A stretch of 64,000 nucleotides of DNA, taken from contig JAFGSQ010000019.1 of the NCBI GenBank assembly GCA_016934535.1, positions 6,873 through 70,872 of the forward strand. Direction: 5' to 3'. This stretch comes from a candidate division WOR-3 bacterium (GTDB lineage Bacteria > SDB-A). A model generated the notes under the pieces. That model was not told the origin of the DNA. It did not search any database and saw nothing but the letters and a program-made list of their open reading frames with translations. The position numbers were made by a program, and so were the translations under genes. This document shows, piece after piece, positions 25,089 through 32,729 of this stretch; the stretch's first letter is position 1; each line of letters begins with the position of its first letter.

Positions 25089-26681
25089 ATGAGAATGTTT
25101 TTAGTGCTGTCTCTGGCACTGCTGACGCTCGCCTCGGCTGCTTTTACCGAGAATTTTTCCAGAGCCGGGAATCCCGACCCTGAAATACTTCCCTCTATAA
25201 CCGGAACCATGTTCAGACAGGGCTCCAGGGCCGGCGACGTACTTTTCGTCGAGGCTTGCGGTCAGCCAGGTTTCGGCCCGGCTACAAAACCCGACCCGAG
25301 ATGGACGATGTATCTCGACTCGACTCTCGGTCCCGGCAACTACGACTGGTACGGACCGATAAACGACACCGGCGACGGCCCGACGGTCGACACGATGCTT
25401 ATGTACGATCTGGTCATCTGGAACACTTACGATTGGTGGTGGACAAGTCCGACTTATCCGTCTACGACCTCTCTCAACAACATGGCGTTGTACATGGATC
25501 AGGGCGGAAAGGTCTGGTTCATAGGCCAGGACGCGCACTGGAGCACGGGCACAGGTATGAACGCCTGGCTGCTTTCATATTTTGAAGTCCAGAGCGTCAC
25601 AGACGATGTCATAAACGGCGTCTCTCCAATAACCTGCACCGGCGAAAATTTCCTCACCGGATTCAGCTACTCGAACGCTTCCGATTTTGCTTCGAACGAT
25701 TTTTACTCCGACGGCCTGACTATGACCGCCAACGGACAAACCGTTACAGCGTCTTCCGGCTATCACATCAACTCCCTGGCCAACGACTCTAATGCAGCAT
25801 ACTGGACTAACGACCTGAGAACAATATCTCCAAACTCCACACCGATAGCCATAGTAGATACAATGCTGGATTACCTTTTGGGCACCGGCACAGGTCCCGA
25901 CTACTGTGACACCATCACTTACTGGAACTGGGGAGACATTGAAAACGGAATAAACTACGGAGATCCGCCGGAATGGATGGCGATGGCGATCAAACTGACC
26001 CAGACAGAACTCTCTCCCTACACCGGAAGATACATCCGCAATGTGTGGTTCCAGCTCAGAACGGGCACCAACCCTGCCGCTGACGCCAGGGTAATCGTCT
26101 TGGGCGATACTGCTGTGGGCGACACACTCGCAGTAGTTCCTTTCACGGTTACCGGAGATTCCGGATGGTATTACATATCTCTCGGAGATGATTCCGTTCT
26201 TATCAACCCGACTGACACTCTCTGGATAATGGTCGGATTCACTTATGCTTCCGGAAATTATCCCTTCCCCTGCAACGCCGGATCTCTTATAGCTCAGAAG
26301 AGCGATTGGGCCTGGACAAACTCCGGAGGATGGGAATATCTCAGCGCTTACGGTCTCAACTACGGTTGGTGCATAGTCGCGACGACGTGCGCCGCCAACT
26401 CCGTCGAAGAAGAGATAATCGGTTCGCCGATATATCCTTTTGACGTCAGAGCAGTGACACCCATAGGAAGAAAGACTGCGATAAGCTTCTCGAGTCCTTT
26501 CATGGTCGGCGTCAATGTCAACGTATTTGACGTCACCGGAAGAATCGTCGAGAACCTCTTCTCGGGATCAATTCAGGGACAGAGGACTTTTGAGTTCACT
26601 TCAGACGTTCCGGGGACCTATTTCTATCAGGTCAACGCTTCGGGTGTAAACTACACGGGTAAACTGACGATCATAGACTGA
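25089..26681 (+). CDS. Secreted protein with C-terminal sorting-like domain
   Basis: About 530 residues, exported by a Sec signal (MRMFLVLSLALLTLASAA). The N-terminal half has a Rossmann-like segment (MLMYDLVIWNTYDWW then MDQGGKVWFIGQDAHW) resembling one in the M1 peptidase at 37533. The middle (about 280-440) is beta-rich. The last 80 residues (ISFSSPFMVGVNVNVFDVTG to YTGKLTIID) form a FlgD-like/type IX-style C-terminal sorting domain. AGGAGG precedes two ATGs; 25089 has better spacing than 25086. I see no catalytic motif; an exported surface or extracellular protein is the safe reading. Confidence 0.75.
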   Translation: MRMFLVLSLALLTLASAAFTENFSRAGNPDPEILPSITGTMFRQGSRAGDVLFVEACGQPGFGPATKPDPRWTMYLDSTLGPGNYDWYGPINDTGDGPTVDTMLMYDLVIWNTYDWWWTSPTYPSTTSLNNMALYMDQGGKVWFIGQDAHWSTGTGMNAWLLSYFEVQSVTDDVINGVSPITCTGENFLTGFSYSNASDFASNDFYSDGLTMTANGQTVTASSGYHINSLANDSNAAYWTNDLRTISPNSTPIAIVDTMLDYLLGTGTGPDYCDTITYWNWGDIENGINYGDPPEWMAMAIKLTQTELSPYTGRYIRNVWFQLRTGTNPAADARVIVLGDTAVGDTLAVVPFTVTGDSGWYYISLGDDSVLINPTDTLWIMVGFTYASGNYPFPCNAGSLIAQKSDWAWTNSGGWEYLSAYGLNYGWCIVATTCAANSVEEEIIGSPIYPFDVRAVTPIGRKTAISFSSPFMVGVNVNVFDVTGRIVENLFSGSIQGQRTFEFTSDVPGTYFYQVNASGVNYTGKLTIID

Positions 26682-26697
26682 GGATCTTTTCCTTATA

Positions 26698-26729
26698 AAG
26701 AGGGGGGCCCTGCTCCCCTCTTTTTTTTA
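26698..26729 (+). terminator. Intrinsic terminator
   Basis: An 8-bp perfect stem (AAGAGGGG at 26698-26705 with CCCCTCTT at 26715-26722) and nine-base loop run into a stretch of T. It lies 16 bases after the stop of the secreted-protein gene. Confidence 0.85.
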
Positions 26730-26785
26730 TTCACTTTGCGGTAGAAGTTATTTTTTTCATACTAGTTTTTAAGATAAAGAAATTT

Positions 26786-26917
26786 CTACCACGAAGTATA
26801 AAATTTTGGGACAAATTTTATATGACACTGTTTTATTTCTTCCTGCTTCGTGTAGGAGGATTGCTTGCAATCCTCTTTTCGTGCAGGTGGGAAGCGATGC
26901 TTCCCACCCTTCGTGGT
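26786..26917. repeat. Hairpin block A
   Basis: Order: CTACCACGAAG; stem TATAAAATTT/AAATTTTATA (26797-26822, 10 bp, loop 6); CTTCGTG (26846-26852); stem GAGGATTG/CAATCCTC (26856-26875, loop 4); a degenerate TTTTCGTG; stem GGTGGGAAGC/GCTTCCCACC (26886-26908, 10 bp, loop 3); CTTCGTGGT (26909-26917). The three stems are perfect. Confidence 0.9.
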
Positions 26918-26966
26918 TGATATCTCTTGTTCTTTCTCTTTATATTAAATACAAAATACAATTTTT

Positions 26967-27185
26967 ACCACGAAGCAGAGGCATGTTAAATTACATTCAG
27001 CATGCCTCTTACACGAAGGTCTGCTTATTTGCACAGAGCAAATAAGCAGCCTACACGAAGTATAAAATTTGTGAAACAAATTTTATATGAAAAAGTTCTT
27101 TGGATTAATTTTCTTCACCTTCGTGAAGATGGATTGTTTACAATCCATCCTTCGTGAAGCCGCTAATATTCGCGGCCTTCGTGGT
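26967..27185. repeat. Hairpin block B
   Basis: Order: ACCACGAAG; stem AGAGGCATG/CATGCCTCT (26977-27009, loop 15); ACACGAAG; stem CTGCTTATTTG/CAAATAAGCAG (27021-27049, 11 bp, loop 7); ACACGAAG; stem TATAAAATTTG/CAAATTTTATA (27061-27087, 11 bp, loop 5); CTTCGTGAAG; stem ATGGATTG/CAATCCAT (27129-27148, loop 4); CTTCGTGAAG; stem GCCGC/GCGGC (27159-27176); CTTCGTGGT (27177-27185). Five perfect stems. From the TATAAAATTT stem rightward it is homologous to block A. Confidence 0.9.
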
Positions 27186-27241
27186 GGATATCTCTTTTTG
27201 TTTTTATTTCTAAGTTTAATTAAAGAAATAAGAGAATTTCT

Positions 27242-27362
27242 ACCACGAAGCAGAGACATGTTAAATTACATTCAGCATGCCTCTTACACGAAGGTCTGCT
27301 TATTTGCACAGAGCAAATAAGCAGACTACACGAAATATAAAATTTGTGAAACAAATTTTATA
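27242..27362. repeat. Hairpin block C, partial copy of block B
   Basis: These 121 bases repeat 26967-27087 of block B with three substitutions, all to A, at 27256, 27325 and 27335. The first breaks one base pair of the AGAG-CATG stem (now AGAGACATG against CATGCCTCT); the last turns CACGAAG into CACGAAA. The copies are 275 bases apart. The right half of the block is replaced by the decayed unit ending at 27419. Confidence 0.92.
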
Positions 27363-27497
27363 AATAAACCTCTTTCTGCTTTCTTTCCTTTGTGTTCCAA
27401 TTTTTGTTTGCAAAAATTGTATCCGCGGTTATATTCTTTTTCTTAAACTTCATAATGAAATCCCAAGTTGTGATTTCAGCCGACGAAAGTTTTATGT

Positions 27498-27503
27498 TAT
27501 AAT
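27498..27503 (+). promoter_or_regulatory. Possible -10 element for the zinc-ribbon operon
   Basis: A consensus TATAAT stands 24 bases before the ATG of the first zinc-ribbon gene, just after the hairpin array. No convincing -35 hexamer is seen at 16-18 bases upstream, so the assignment is tentative. Confidence 0.3.
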
Positions 27504-27526
27504 AGTTTTTTTTGAAAAGGCGGAAA

Positions 27527-28114
27527 ATGGTATCTGTTTGCCCGCAATGCGGAGGAAAGGTAACACAGCGGATTTCCCCCCAGGTGGTCCTTTGCCCTTA
27601 CTGCGGCAGTTCAGTCGAAGTTGAGGCGCTCTCATCTGAAGTCTGGACTCTGAACCCCGTGATAGAGAAAAAGGCGGCGTGGAATCTTGCCTCGTCCTGC
27701 ATCGGTGAAATAAGTTTCATCAAAGGATATCTAGTGCCTTTTTCCTCTCCTCCGATAAGCGTTCCGCTCAACGAAAAAGCGCCGCGGGGTCTCAAATTGA
27801 GCTTCGGCGACAGAATTTTCAAGGACAGACTGGACGGATTCGAGACCTTGTCTTCAAAGAACAAACCTTACGCCTACATACCTTTCTGGCAAGCAAAAAA
27901 AGACGGAGCCTGCGTATGGATTTCGGCATCCGACGGTTCTAGGACAGTGATAAAAGATGAAAAAAAACCGTCCAAAACTTTCCTGCTTGAAACAGTAGCG
28001 CTGGCATTATCGATAGCGGCGGGAACCGTCTGGAAATTGAGTTTCGCGCTTTCCGTACTCGCATTTTCCGCGATTTTCACGTTAAGTCTTTTTATAAGAC
28101 CGGGAAAAAAATGA
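27527..28114 (+). CDS. Zinc-ribbon membrane protein, unknown (1 of 3)
   Basis: A 195-residue protein. An N-terminal zinc ribbon (CPQCGG at residues 6-11 with CPYCGS about 19 residues later) is followed by a soluble region with the motif YAYIPFWQAKKDG, and two C-terminal transmembrane helices (LETVALALSIAAGTVW and LSVLAFSAIFTLSLFI). The start is the ATG at 27527; a TTG at 27512 is less likely. Zinc ribbon plus an aromatic-Pro-Phe-Trp motif resembles TFIIB-type zinc-ribbon proteins such as YdjG, but that is only a similarity of pattern. It overlaps the next gene by ATGA. Confidence 0.6.
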   Translation: MVSVCPQCGGKVTQRISPQVVLCPYCGSSVEVEALSSEVWTLNPVIEKKAAWNLASSCIGEISFIKGYLVPFSSPPISVPLNEKAPRGLKLSFGDRIFKDRLDGFETLSSKNKPYAYIPFWQAKKDGACVWISASDGSRTVIKDEKKPSKTFLLETVALALSIAAGTVWKLSFALSVLAFSAIFTLSLFIRPGKK

Positions 28115-29055
28115 ACGTATCAATATCATGCCCGTCATGCGCTTCGCCGGTTTCATACGCGTCAGGCAACAAAGTCTGCAGGTGCCTGTCATGCGGAACG
28201 GTGCTGAAAATATTACTGACTGGCGGGATATTCAGTTACAGGAAGGAAATTCAGGAATCAATCCTGGAAAAAGCCGTGAAAACTTCTCTCGACGACTTCT
28301 GCCAGAACAATGATTACAGAATCATAGACAGAGATGTTATATTCCTGCCGATTTGGTGTGCAGAAGGAAGAGTTACCGGCTGGGTTTCCGGAAAAGTGAA
28401 CAAAAAAAGGACACCTTATTCAGTGGAGGACGGAAAAGGAAAAAAAAGGGTTTTGTTCAGGACCGAGGGAGGAGAAGTACTCAGGAGGATAATTGACGTC
28501 CCTTTGACCTTTTTCGACGTAGACAACTCATTTTTCAGGGAATATTTTCCATCAGTCGATTTATTCTCCGGCGCCCGAGAAGACAACCTTCTTCTTTTCG
28601 ATGAAGATAAAATGAAAGATTCCGGAAAAATATATTTTCCGGAAAAGGAAATTGAAGAAGCGAAAGCGGTTTTTGTAAAAAAAATGAAAGAAACCGCACT
28701 TTCGCATTGGGACGCGAAAAAATTCGACTTTTTCAGATCAGTTTCTGAAGTTTTGAATTTCAACCTGACCCTGATATTCTATCCTGTCCTGTTAGTCAGG
28801 TTCGTTCTTTCAAAAAGAGAAGGATTTGTAATAATCGACTGTACGACCGGAAAAACAGCGGGCAGGAAAATGACAGTGCTCAAATCCGGAGAAGAGAATT
28901 TCCTTGCCAAAAAAGGGCTTTTTTGCCTTGCCTCCTCTGTTGTGGGCTACGTCTCGGGGATACTGATATCTAGAGGCGGTTTTTTTGCCGGCGTGGGGAT
29001 TTTTCTCGCTCTCCTAGGCGCTGTTTTCCTGTTCAGGAAGAATTATGGCGATTAG
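28111..29055 (+). CDS. Zinc-ribbon membrane protein, unknown (2 of 3)
   Basis: A 314-residue protein with the same layout as its upstream neighbour: zinc ribbon (CPSCAS near residue 7, CLSCGT near 25), a long soluble part with the motif VIFLPIWCAEGRVTGW, and two C-terminal helices (GLFCLASSVVGYVSGILIS and GIFLALLGAVFLF). The middle is rich in Lys, Glu and Phe and has no catalytic signature that I can name. It is coupled by four bases to the gene before it and overlaps the gene after it by 11. Confidence 0.6.
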   Translation: MNVSISCPSCASPVSYASGNKVCRCLSCGTVLKILLTGGIFSYRKEIQESILEKAVKTSLDDFCQNNDYRIIDRDVIFLPIWCAEGRVTGWVSGKVNKKRTPYSVEDGKGKKRVLFRTEGGEVLRRIIDVPLTFFDVDNSFFREYFPSVDLFSGAREDNLLLFDEDKMKDSGKIYFPEKEIEEAKAVFVKKMKETALSHWDAKKFDFFRSVSEVLNFNLTLIFYPVLLVRFVLSKREGFVIIDCTTGKTAGRKMTVLKSGEENFLAKKGLFCLASSVVGYVSGILISRGGFFAGVGIFLALLGAVFLFRKNYGD

Positions 29056-29755
29056 AATCGTTCCGCTCGTATGCGGTATATGCGGCAACAGCCTTAAAGC
29101 GAAAGATTCAGACCAGGTGTTTTTGTGCTCTCACTGCGTCAAGGCATTTGAACCGCAGGAAACGACTGACAATGTTTTTAATGTATTGTCGTCTTCTTCT
29201 GAAGACTCCAGCGTTTTTCTTCCCTATTTCCTTATCAGGGGCACCGTGACAGAAAATGAAATTGAAATCATAGACCTTGACGATCTCGCCGAACTGAGCG
29301 CCTCTGATTATTTCGGGACACTTAATCCTTTTCATGACAACGAAAAGACAAAAGAAGAAATTGTCATCAGCGCCGGCAAAAAAATGATAGAGGCAAAGAT
29401 CCTCAAAAAACCATACTCATTATCAGTAGCCGTACCGGCTTTTAAGTCCAAAAACGCGATTCAATACGGTATGGAATACGGCAAAATTTTTCCCGCTGAA
29501 CCAAGGTTTGAAAAAAAATACGCCGAACCGTCCCTTTCCCTGCAAATGTCTTCAGGCGGCGCGGTTTTAACGGCAAAAAACCTTATTCTGAACGCGAGAG
29601 CTAAGGAAAACTCCTACATTCTCAGCATTGACTTCGACTGGAGAATTGATATTATAAGCGTCGTGATACTCGGTTTCAAAGAAACCGGCGGTGTTTTGGA
29701 AAACGAAGAAACCGGCCTGAAGATTCCGAAGACAGCCCTGAAAGAGGACAAATGA
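29045..29755 (+). CDS. Zinc-ribbon protein, unknown (3 of 3)
   Basis: A 236-residue protein: zinc ribbon (CGICGN near residue 10, CSHCVK near 28), then VFLPYFLIRG, which lines up with the Pro-aromatic motif of the two upstream proteins, and a beta-rich remainder. There is no clear membrane helix, so it may be the soluble member of a complex formed with the two membrane proteins. It overlaps the uridine-kinase-like gene by four bases. Function unknown. Confidence 0.58.
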   Translation: MAIRIVPLVCGICGNSLKAKDSDQVFLCSHCVKAFEPQETTDNVFNVLSSSSEDSSVFLPYFLIRGTVTENEIEIIDLDDLAELSASDYFGTLNPFHDNEKTKEEIVISAGKKMIEAKILKKPYSLSVAVPAFKSKNAIQYGMEYGKIFPAEPRFEKKYAEPSLSLQMSSGGAVLTAKNLILNARAKENSYILSIDFDWRIDIISVVILGFKETGGVLENEETGLKIPKTALKEDK

Positions 29756-31383
29756 CAGAAAAAACAAAATTTTCAATAAAACGGGGACAAATCCCTTTTG
29801 AAGTGTTCAAATCTTCCGGCCTCAATCTTGAAAACGTCATAGCCTGCCGCCTGAACGGTTTTCCCGCGGACCTGCTTCTGCAGGTAAAGGATTCATTCAA
29901 TGTCACTCCTATAACCGCTTCCGATACTGATTGGCTGAGGATATACAGAAACTCGATGACCTTTCTCCTTTTCAGGGCGGTCAGCGAGATATTCAGAAAC
30001 ACTCGTGTGGTAGTCAACCATTCCATTTCTTCGGGATATTATTACGAAATTGTGTCGTCAGTTCTCCCGAGGGCCGACGAAATTACGGCCATCGAATCGA
30101 GAATGAAAAAAATCGCCGAAAACGACGAAGAAATCCAGCGGGAAGTAATTTCAAAAGAAAAAGCCGTCAAACTTTTTGAGAATAAAGGCAGAAAAGACAC
30201 GGCCGGCCTTTTAAAAAATTACGACCGTGACGAAATCGTCCTGTACAAATCCGGCCCCGTTTTTGATTTTTATAATTCTCCTCTCGCTCCCAAAACCGGC
30301 ATTCTCAAACATTTCGCTGTAAAATCATATCCGCCTGGAATCGTCGTTCAGTTTCCGTCTGCCAATAACCCGTCAAAGCTCGGTCCGTGGAAAGAACAGA
30401 AAAAGCTGTTTAAAATATATCACGAACAGAGGAGATGGAATCAGATACTCGATATAATCAATGTCAGAGACCTGAATCAGGCTATTGCCCGAGGAAAGGG
30501 AGGAGAAATTATCCGGGTCGCTGAAGCCCTGCACGAAAAGAAGCTTTCCGCTATAGCCGACGAAGTTTCCCACGACCGCCAGAAAAGGGTCATTTTGATT
30601 TCCGGACCGAGCTCGTCAGGAAAGACGACTTTTTCGCGCAGACTGACAATAGCCTTGCAGGTAAACGGACTCCGGTCGGTGACTCTCTCGCTTGACAACT
30701 ACTTCGTCGACAGAGAACAGACTCCCCTCGACGAAAAAGGGAATCCCGATTATGAGTCTCCTAAAACAATTCAGACCGATTTATTCCGTGAACAGCTCCT
30801 GAGCCTCCTAAACGGCAAAAAGGTCCGGGTTCCCAAATTCGATTTCACGACGGGAAAGAAAAAAGTCAATTCGGTCGAGACGTCCATAGAACCGGGTCAC
30901 CCGATAATAATCGAGGGCATCCACGCCCTGAACGAAGATCTGACTGATATGCTCGAACCCGAAGTGAAACTGAAACTTTACGCAAGTCCGTTGACGCAGG
31001 TCAACATGGACGATCACAACAGAGTAACTACGTCCGACTGCCGTATACTGAGAAGGATTGTCAGGGACAGCCAGTTCAGAGGCTACAGCCCCACGGACAC
31101 AATTAACAGATGGCAGAGCATCTCCCGCGGCGAAGGAAGATGGATCTACCCTTATCAGGAAACCGCCGACATCATGTTCAACACTTCTCTCATATACGAG
31201 ATACCGGCCTTAAAAAGAAAAGCCGTCGAAATGTTAAAAACAGTAAAAGAATCTGAACCGGCGTACATGGAAGCAGTCAGGCTTCTATCAATTCTCGAAT
31301 TTTACTCCGAGATGGAAACAGATGAAATACCATTCACTTCCGTCCTCAGGGAGTTCATTGGCGGAAGCGTTTTTAAATACTGA
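29752..31383 (+). CDS. Uridine kinase-like protein with TGS/ThrRS-like N-terminus
   Basis: A 543-residue nucleoside kinase. The C-terminal half has a P-loop ISGPSSSGKTTFSRRL (about 283-298), LSLDNYF, the lid and base region DYESPKTIQTD and IIIEGIHALN, all typical of Udk/phosphoribulokinase enzymes. The N-terminal half resembles the TGS and second-additional domains of threonyl-tRNA synthetase: VVVNHSISSGYYYE recalls the editing-domain entry. This fused form is known in several bacterial phyla; the role of the ThrRS-like part is not established. The gene shares its final base region with acpS (1-base overlap). Confidence 0.85.
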   Translation: MTEKTKFSIKRGQIPFEVFKSSGLNLENVIACRLNGFPADLLLQVKDSFNVTPITASDTDWLRIYRNSMTFLLFRAVSEIFRNTRVVVNHSISSGYYYEIVSSVLPRADEITAIESRMKKIAENDEEIQREVISKEKAVKLFENKGRKDTAGLLKNYDRDEIVLYKSGPVFDFYNSPLAPKTGILKHFAVKSYPPGIVVQFPSANNPSKLGPWKEQKKLFKIYHEQRRWNQILDIINVRDLNQAIARGKGGEIIRVAEALHEKKLSAIADEVSHDRQKRVILISGPSSSGKTTFSRRLTIALQVNGLRSVTLSLDNYFVDREQTPLDEKGNPDYESPKTIQTDLFREQLLSLLNGKKVRVPKFDFTTGKKKVNSVETSIEPGHPIIIEGIHALNEDLTDMLEPEVKLKLYASPLTQVNMDDHNRVTTSDCRILRRIVRDSQFRGYSPTDTINRWQSISRGEGRWIYPYQETADIMFNTSLIYEIPALKRKAVEMLKTVKESEPAYMEAVRLLSILEFYSEMETDEIPFTSVLREFIGGSVFKY

Positions 31384-31751
31384 TGATTCAGGGAATTGGC
31401 ATAGACATAGTCGAAAAGAGAAGAATAGCGTCCGCTTTGAGCAAATTCGGCGTCAGATTCGCTGAAAAGATATTGTCTGAATCCGAACTTGCCGAATTTA
31501 CGTCGAGAGAATATGATATCGAATGGCTTGCGGGAAGGTTTTCCGCCAAAGAAGCGGCTTCCAAAGCTATCGGCACCGGAATGAGAGACGGGATATGGTT
31601 CAAGGATTTTTGTGTTGCCTCTTCGGATGGAAAACCAGCAATAATATTGAATGGCAATGCTAAAAAACGCGCAGGCGACGGATTTTTTCATCTTTCAATA
31701 AGTCACGAAAGAGAATACGCAGTTTCAGTAGTAATATTCGAGAAAGGATAA
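31383..31751 (+). CDS. acpS: Holo-[acyl-carrier-protein] synthase
   Basis: AcpS transfers 4'-phosphopantetheine from CoA to ACP, required for the acyl chains used in lipid A. The 122-residue protein has GIGIDIVEKRRI (metal-binding Asp), the catalytic WLAGRFSAKEAASKAIGTG, and LSISHEREYAVSVVI. Length is standard. It begins on the last base of the kinase gene. Confidence 0.94.
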   Translation: MIQGIGIDIVEKRRIASALSKFGVRFAEKILSESELAEFTSREYDIEWLAGRFSAKEAASKAIGTGMRDGIWFKDFCVASSDGKPAIILNGNAKKRAGDGFFHLSISHEREYAVSVVIFEKG

Positions 31752-31757
31752 AAGTGA

Positions 31758-32729
31758 ATGAACGACATAAGAACGGGAGTAATCGGCGTCGGCCACCTCG
31801 GAAGACACCACGCGAGAATCTACAAACAGCTTGGCTGCCTGGAAGGAGTTTACGACCTTAACCAGGACAGAATGAATGAAGTTGCCGCCGAATTTTCCTG
31901 CAAACCTTACCCTGACATGAACGAACTTATAAAAAAAGTAGACGCGGTCTCTCTCGCGACGACAGCTTCAACCCATCACACAATAGGCATGAAAGTGCTT
32001 GACAACAAAAAACATCTTCTCGTAGAAAAACCTGTAACAGTCCTGACCTCTCACGCCGAAGAAATGATTAGATCCGCTTCAAAAGGAGGCGTTGTACTTC
32101 AGGTCGGGCATTCTGAACGATTCAATCCGGCTTTTCTTTACGTCAAAGACAAAATACGGGATCCCTTTTTCATTGAGAGTCATCGAATCGGTTTCCCCTC
32201 GGAACGTGGCCTCGACGTAGCCGTCGTTTTCGACTTGATGATCCACGATATAGACATCGCGCTTCAATACATAAAAAGTCCCATAAAGGAGATATCCGCA
32301 ATCGGCGGACCGATTTTCTCAAGAGAAATCGACATTGCAAACGCGCGTGTCGAATTTGAAAACGGAGCCATAGCAAATCTGATGGTCAGTCGGGCGGCTC
32401 AGAAATCAAAAAGAAAAATCAGATTTTTCCAGATGGACGCTTACATATCACTCGATTTTCAGGAAAGAATCGTCGAGATTTACAAGCGGACTCTGGAGAA
32501 CGGAAAATACAGCATTTCCGTGGATAAATCCGAGCAGAAAGAAGGAGAGCCTCTCATGCTCGAGATCAGTTCTTTCATAAACTCCGTAAAAGAGGGTAAA
32601 AAGCCTGAAGTCAGCGGTGAAGACGGCATGAGGTCGCTTGAAGTCGCCTGGAAAATTATTGAAAAGATAAAAACGAGATATTCAAGCATGATAGGTTTTT
32701 ATGCGCAAGATACTCATAGTAACCGGTGA
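31758..32729 (+). CDS. Gfo/Idh/MocA-family oxidoreductase
   Basis: A 323-residue NAD(P)-dependent sugar oxidoreductase. The N-terminal Rossmann fold has GVIGVGHLGRHHARIYKQL; the EKP motif is LLVEKPVT; the C-terminal domain has the conserved HDIDIAL. The substrate is unknown. It lies directly before lpxB (29-base overlap) inside a lipid A operon. GnnA, which oxidises UDP-GlcNAc for amide-linked lipid A variants, belongs to this superfamily, but no GnnB-like aminotransferase gene is present in the window. Confidence 0.88.
   Translation: MNDIRTGVIGVGHLGRHHARIYKQLGCLEGVYDLNQDRMNEVAAEFSCKPYPDMNELIKKVDAVSLATTASTHHTIGMKVLDNKKHLLVEKPVTVLTSHAEEMIRSASKGGVVLQVGHSERFNPAFLYVKDKIRDPFFIESHRIGFPSERGLDVAVVFDLMIHDIDIALQYIKSPIKEISAIGGPIFSREIDIANARVEFENGAIANLMVSRAAQKSKRKIRFFQMDAYISLDFQERIVEIYKRTLENGKYSISVDKSEQKEGEPLMLEISSFINSVKEGKKPEVSGEDGMRSLEVAWKIIEKIKTRYSSMIGFYAQDTHSNR

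Larger units (their letters stand above)
26786..27419. repeat. Array of twelve hairpins punctuated by CACGAAG/CTTCGTG
   Basis: This 0.63-kb non-coding stretch contains about twelve inverted repeats (stems 5-11 bp, loops 3-15 bases), most directly flanked by the heptamer CACGAAG or its complement CTTCGTG. It divides into blocks A, B and C. A and B each open with ACCACGAAG and close with CTTCGTGGT, so each block is bounded by a 9-bp inverted repeat, and each is followed by GATATCTCTT. The heptamer points one way in the left part of a block and the other way in the right part. A last, decayed unit has CCTTTGTG (27387-27394) and the stem CAATTTTTG/CAAAAATTG (27398-27419). It is not a CRISPR and I cannot assign it to a named family. 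Confidence 0.9.

Noticed and set aside
26806-27320. Two short open frames (about 79 and 77 codons) with a shared peptide tail
   Set aside because: They read across the hairpin blocks; the shared tail is just the duplicated 121-base segment. No ribosome site or codon bias.
26786-27419. CRISPR array
   Set aside because: The repeat is only 7-9 bases, changes orientation within a block, and the intervals are palindromic and unequal. No cas gene is present.
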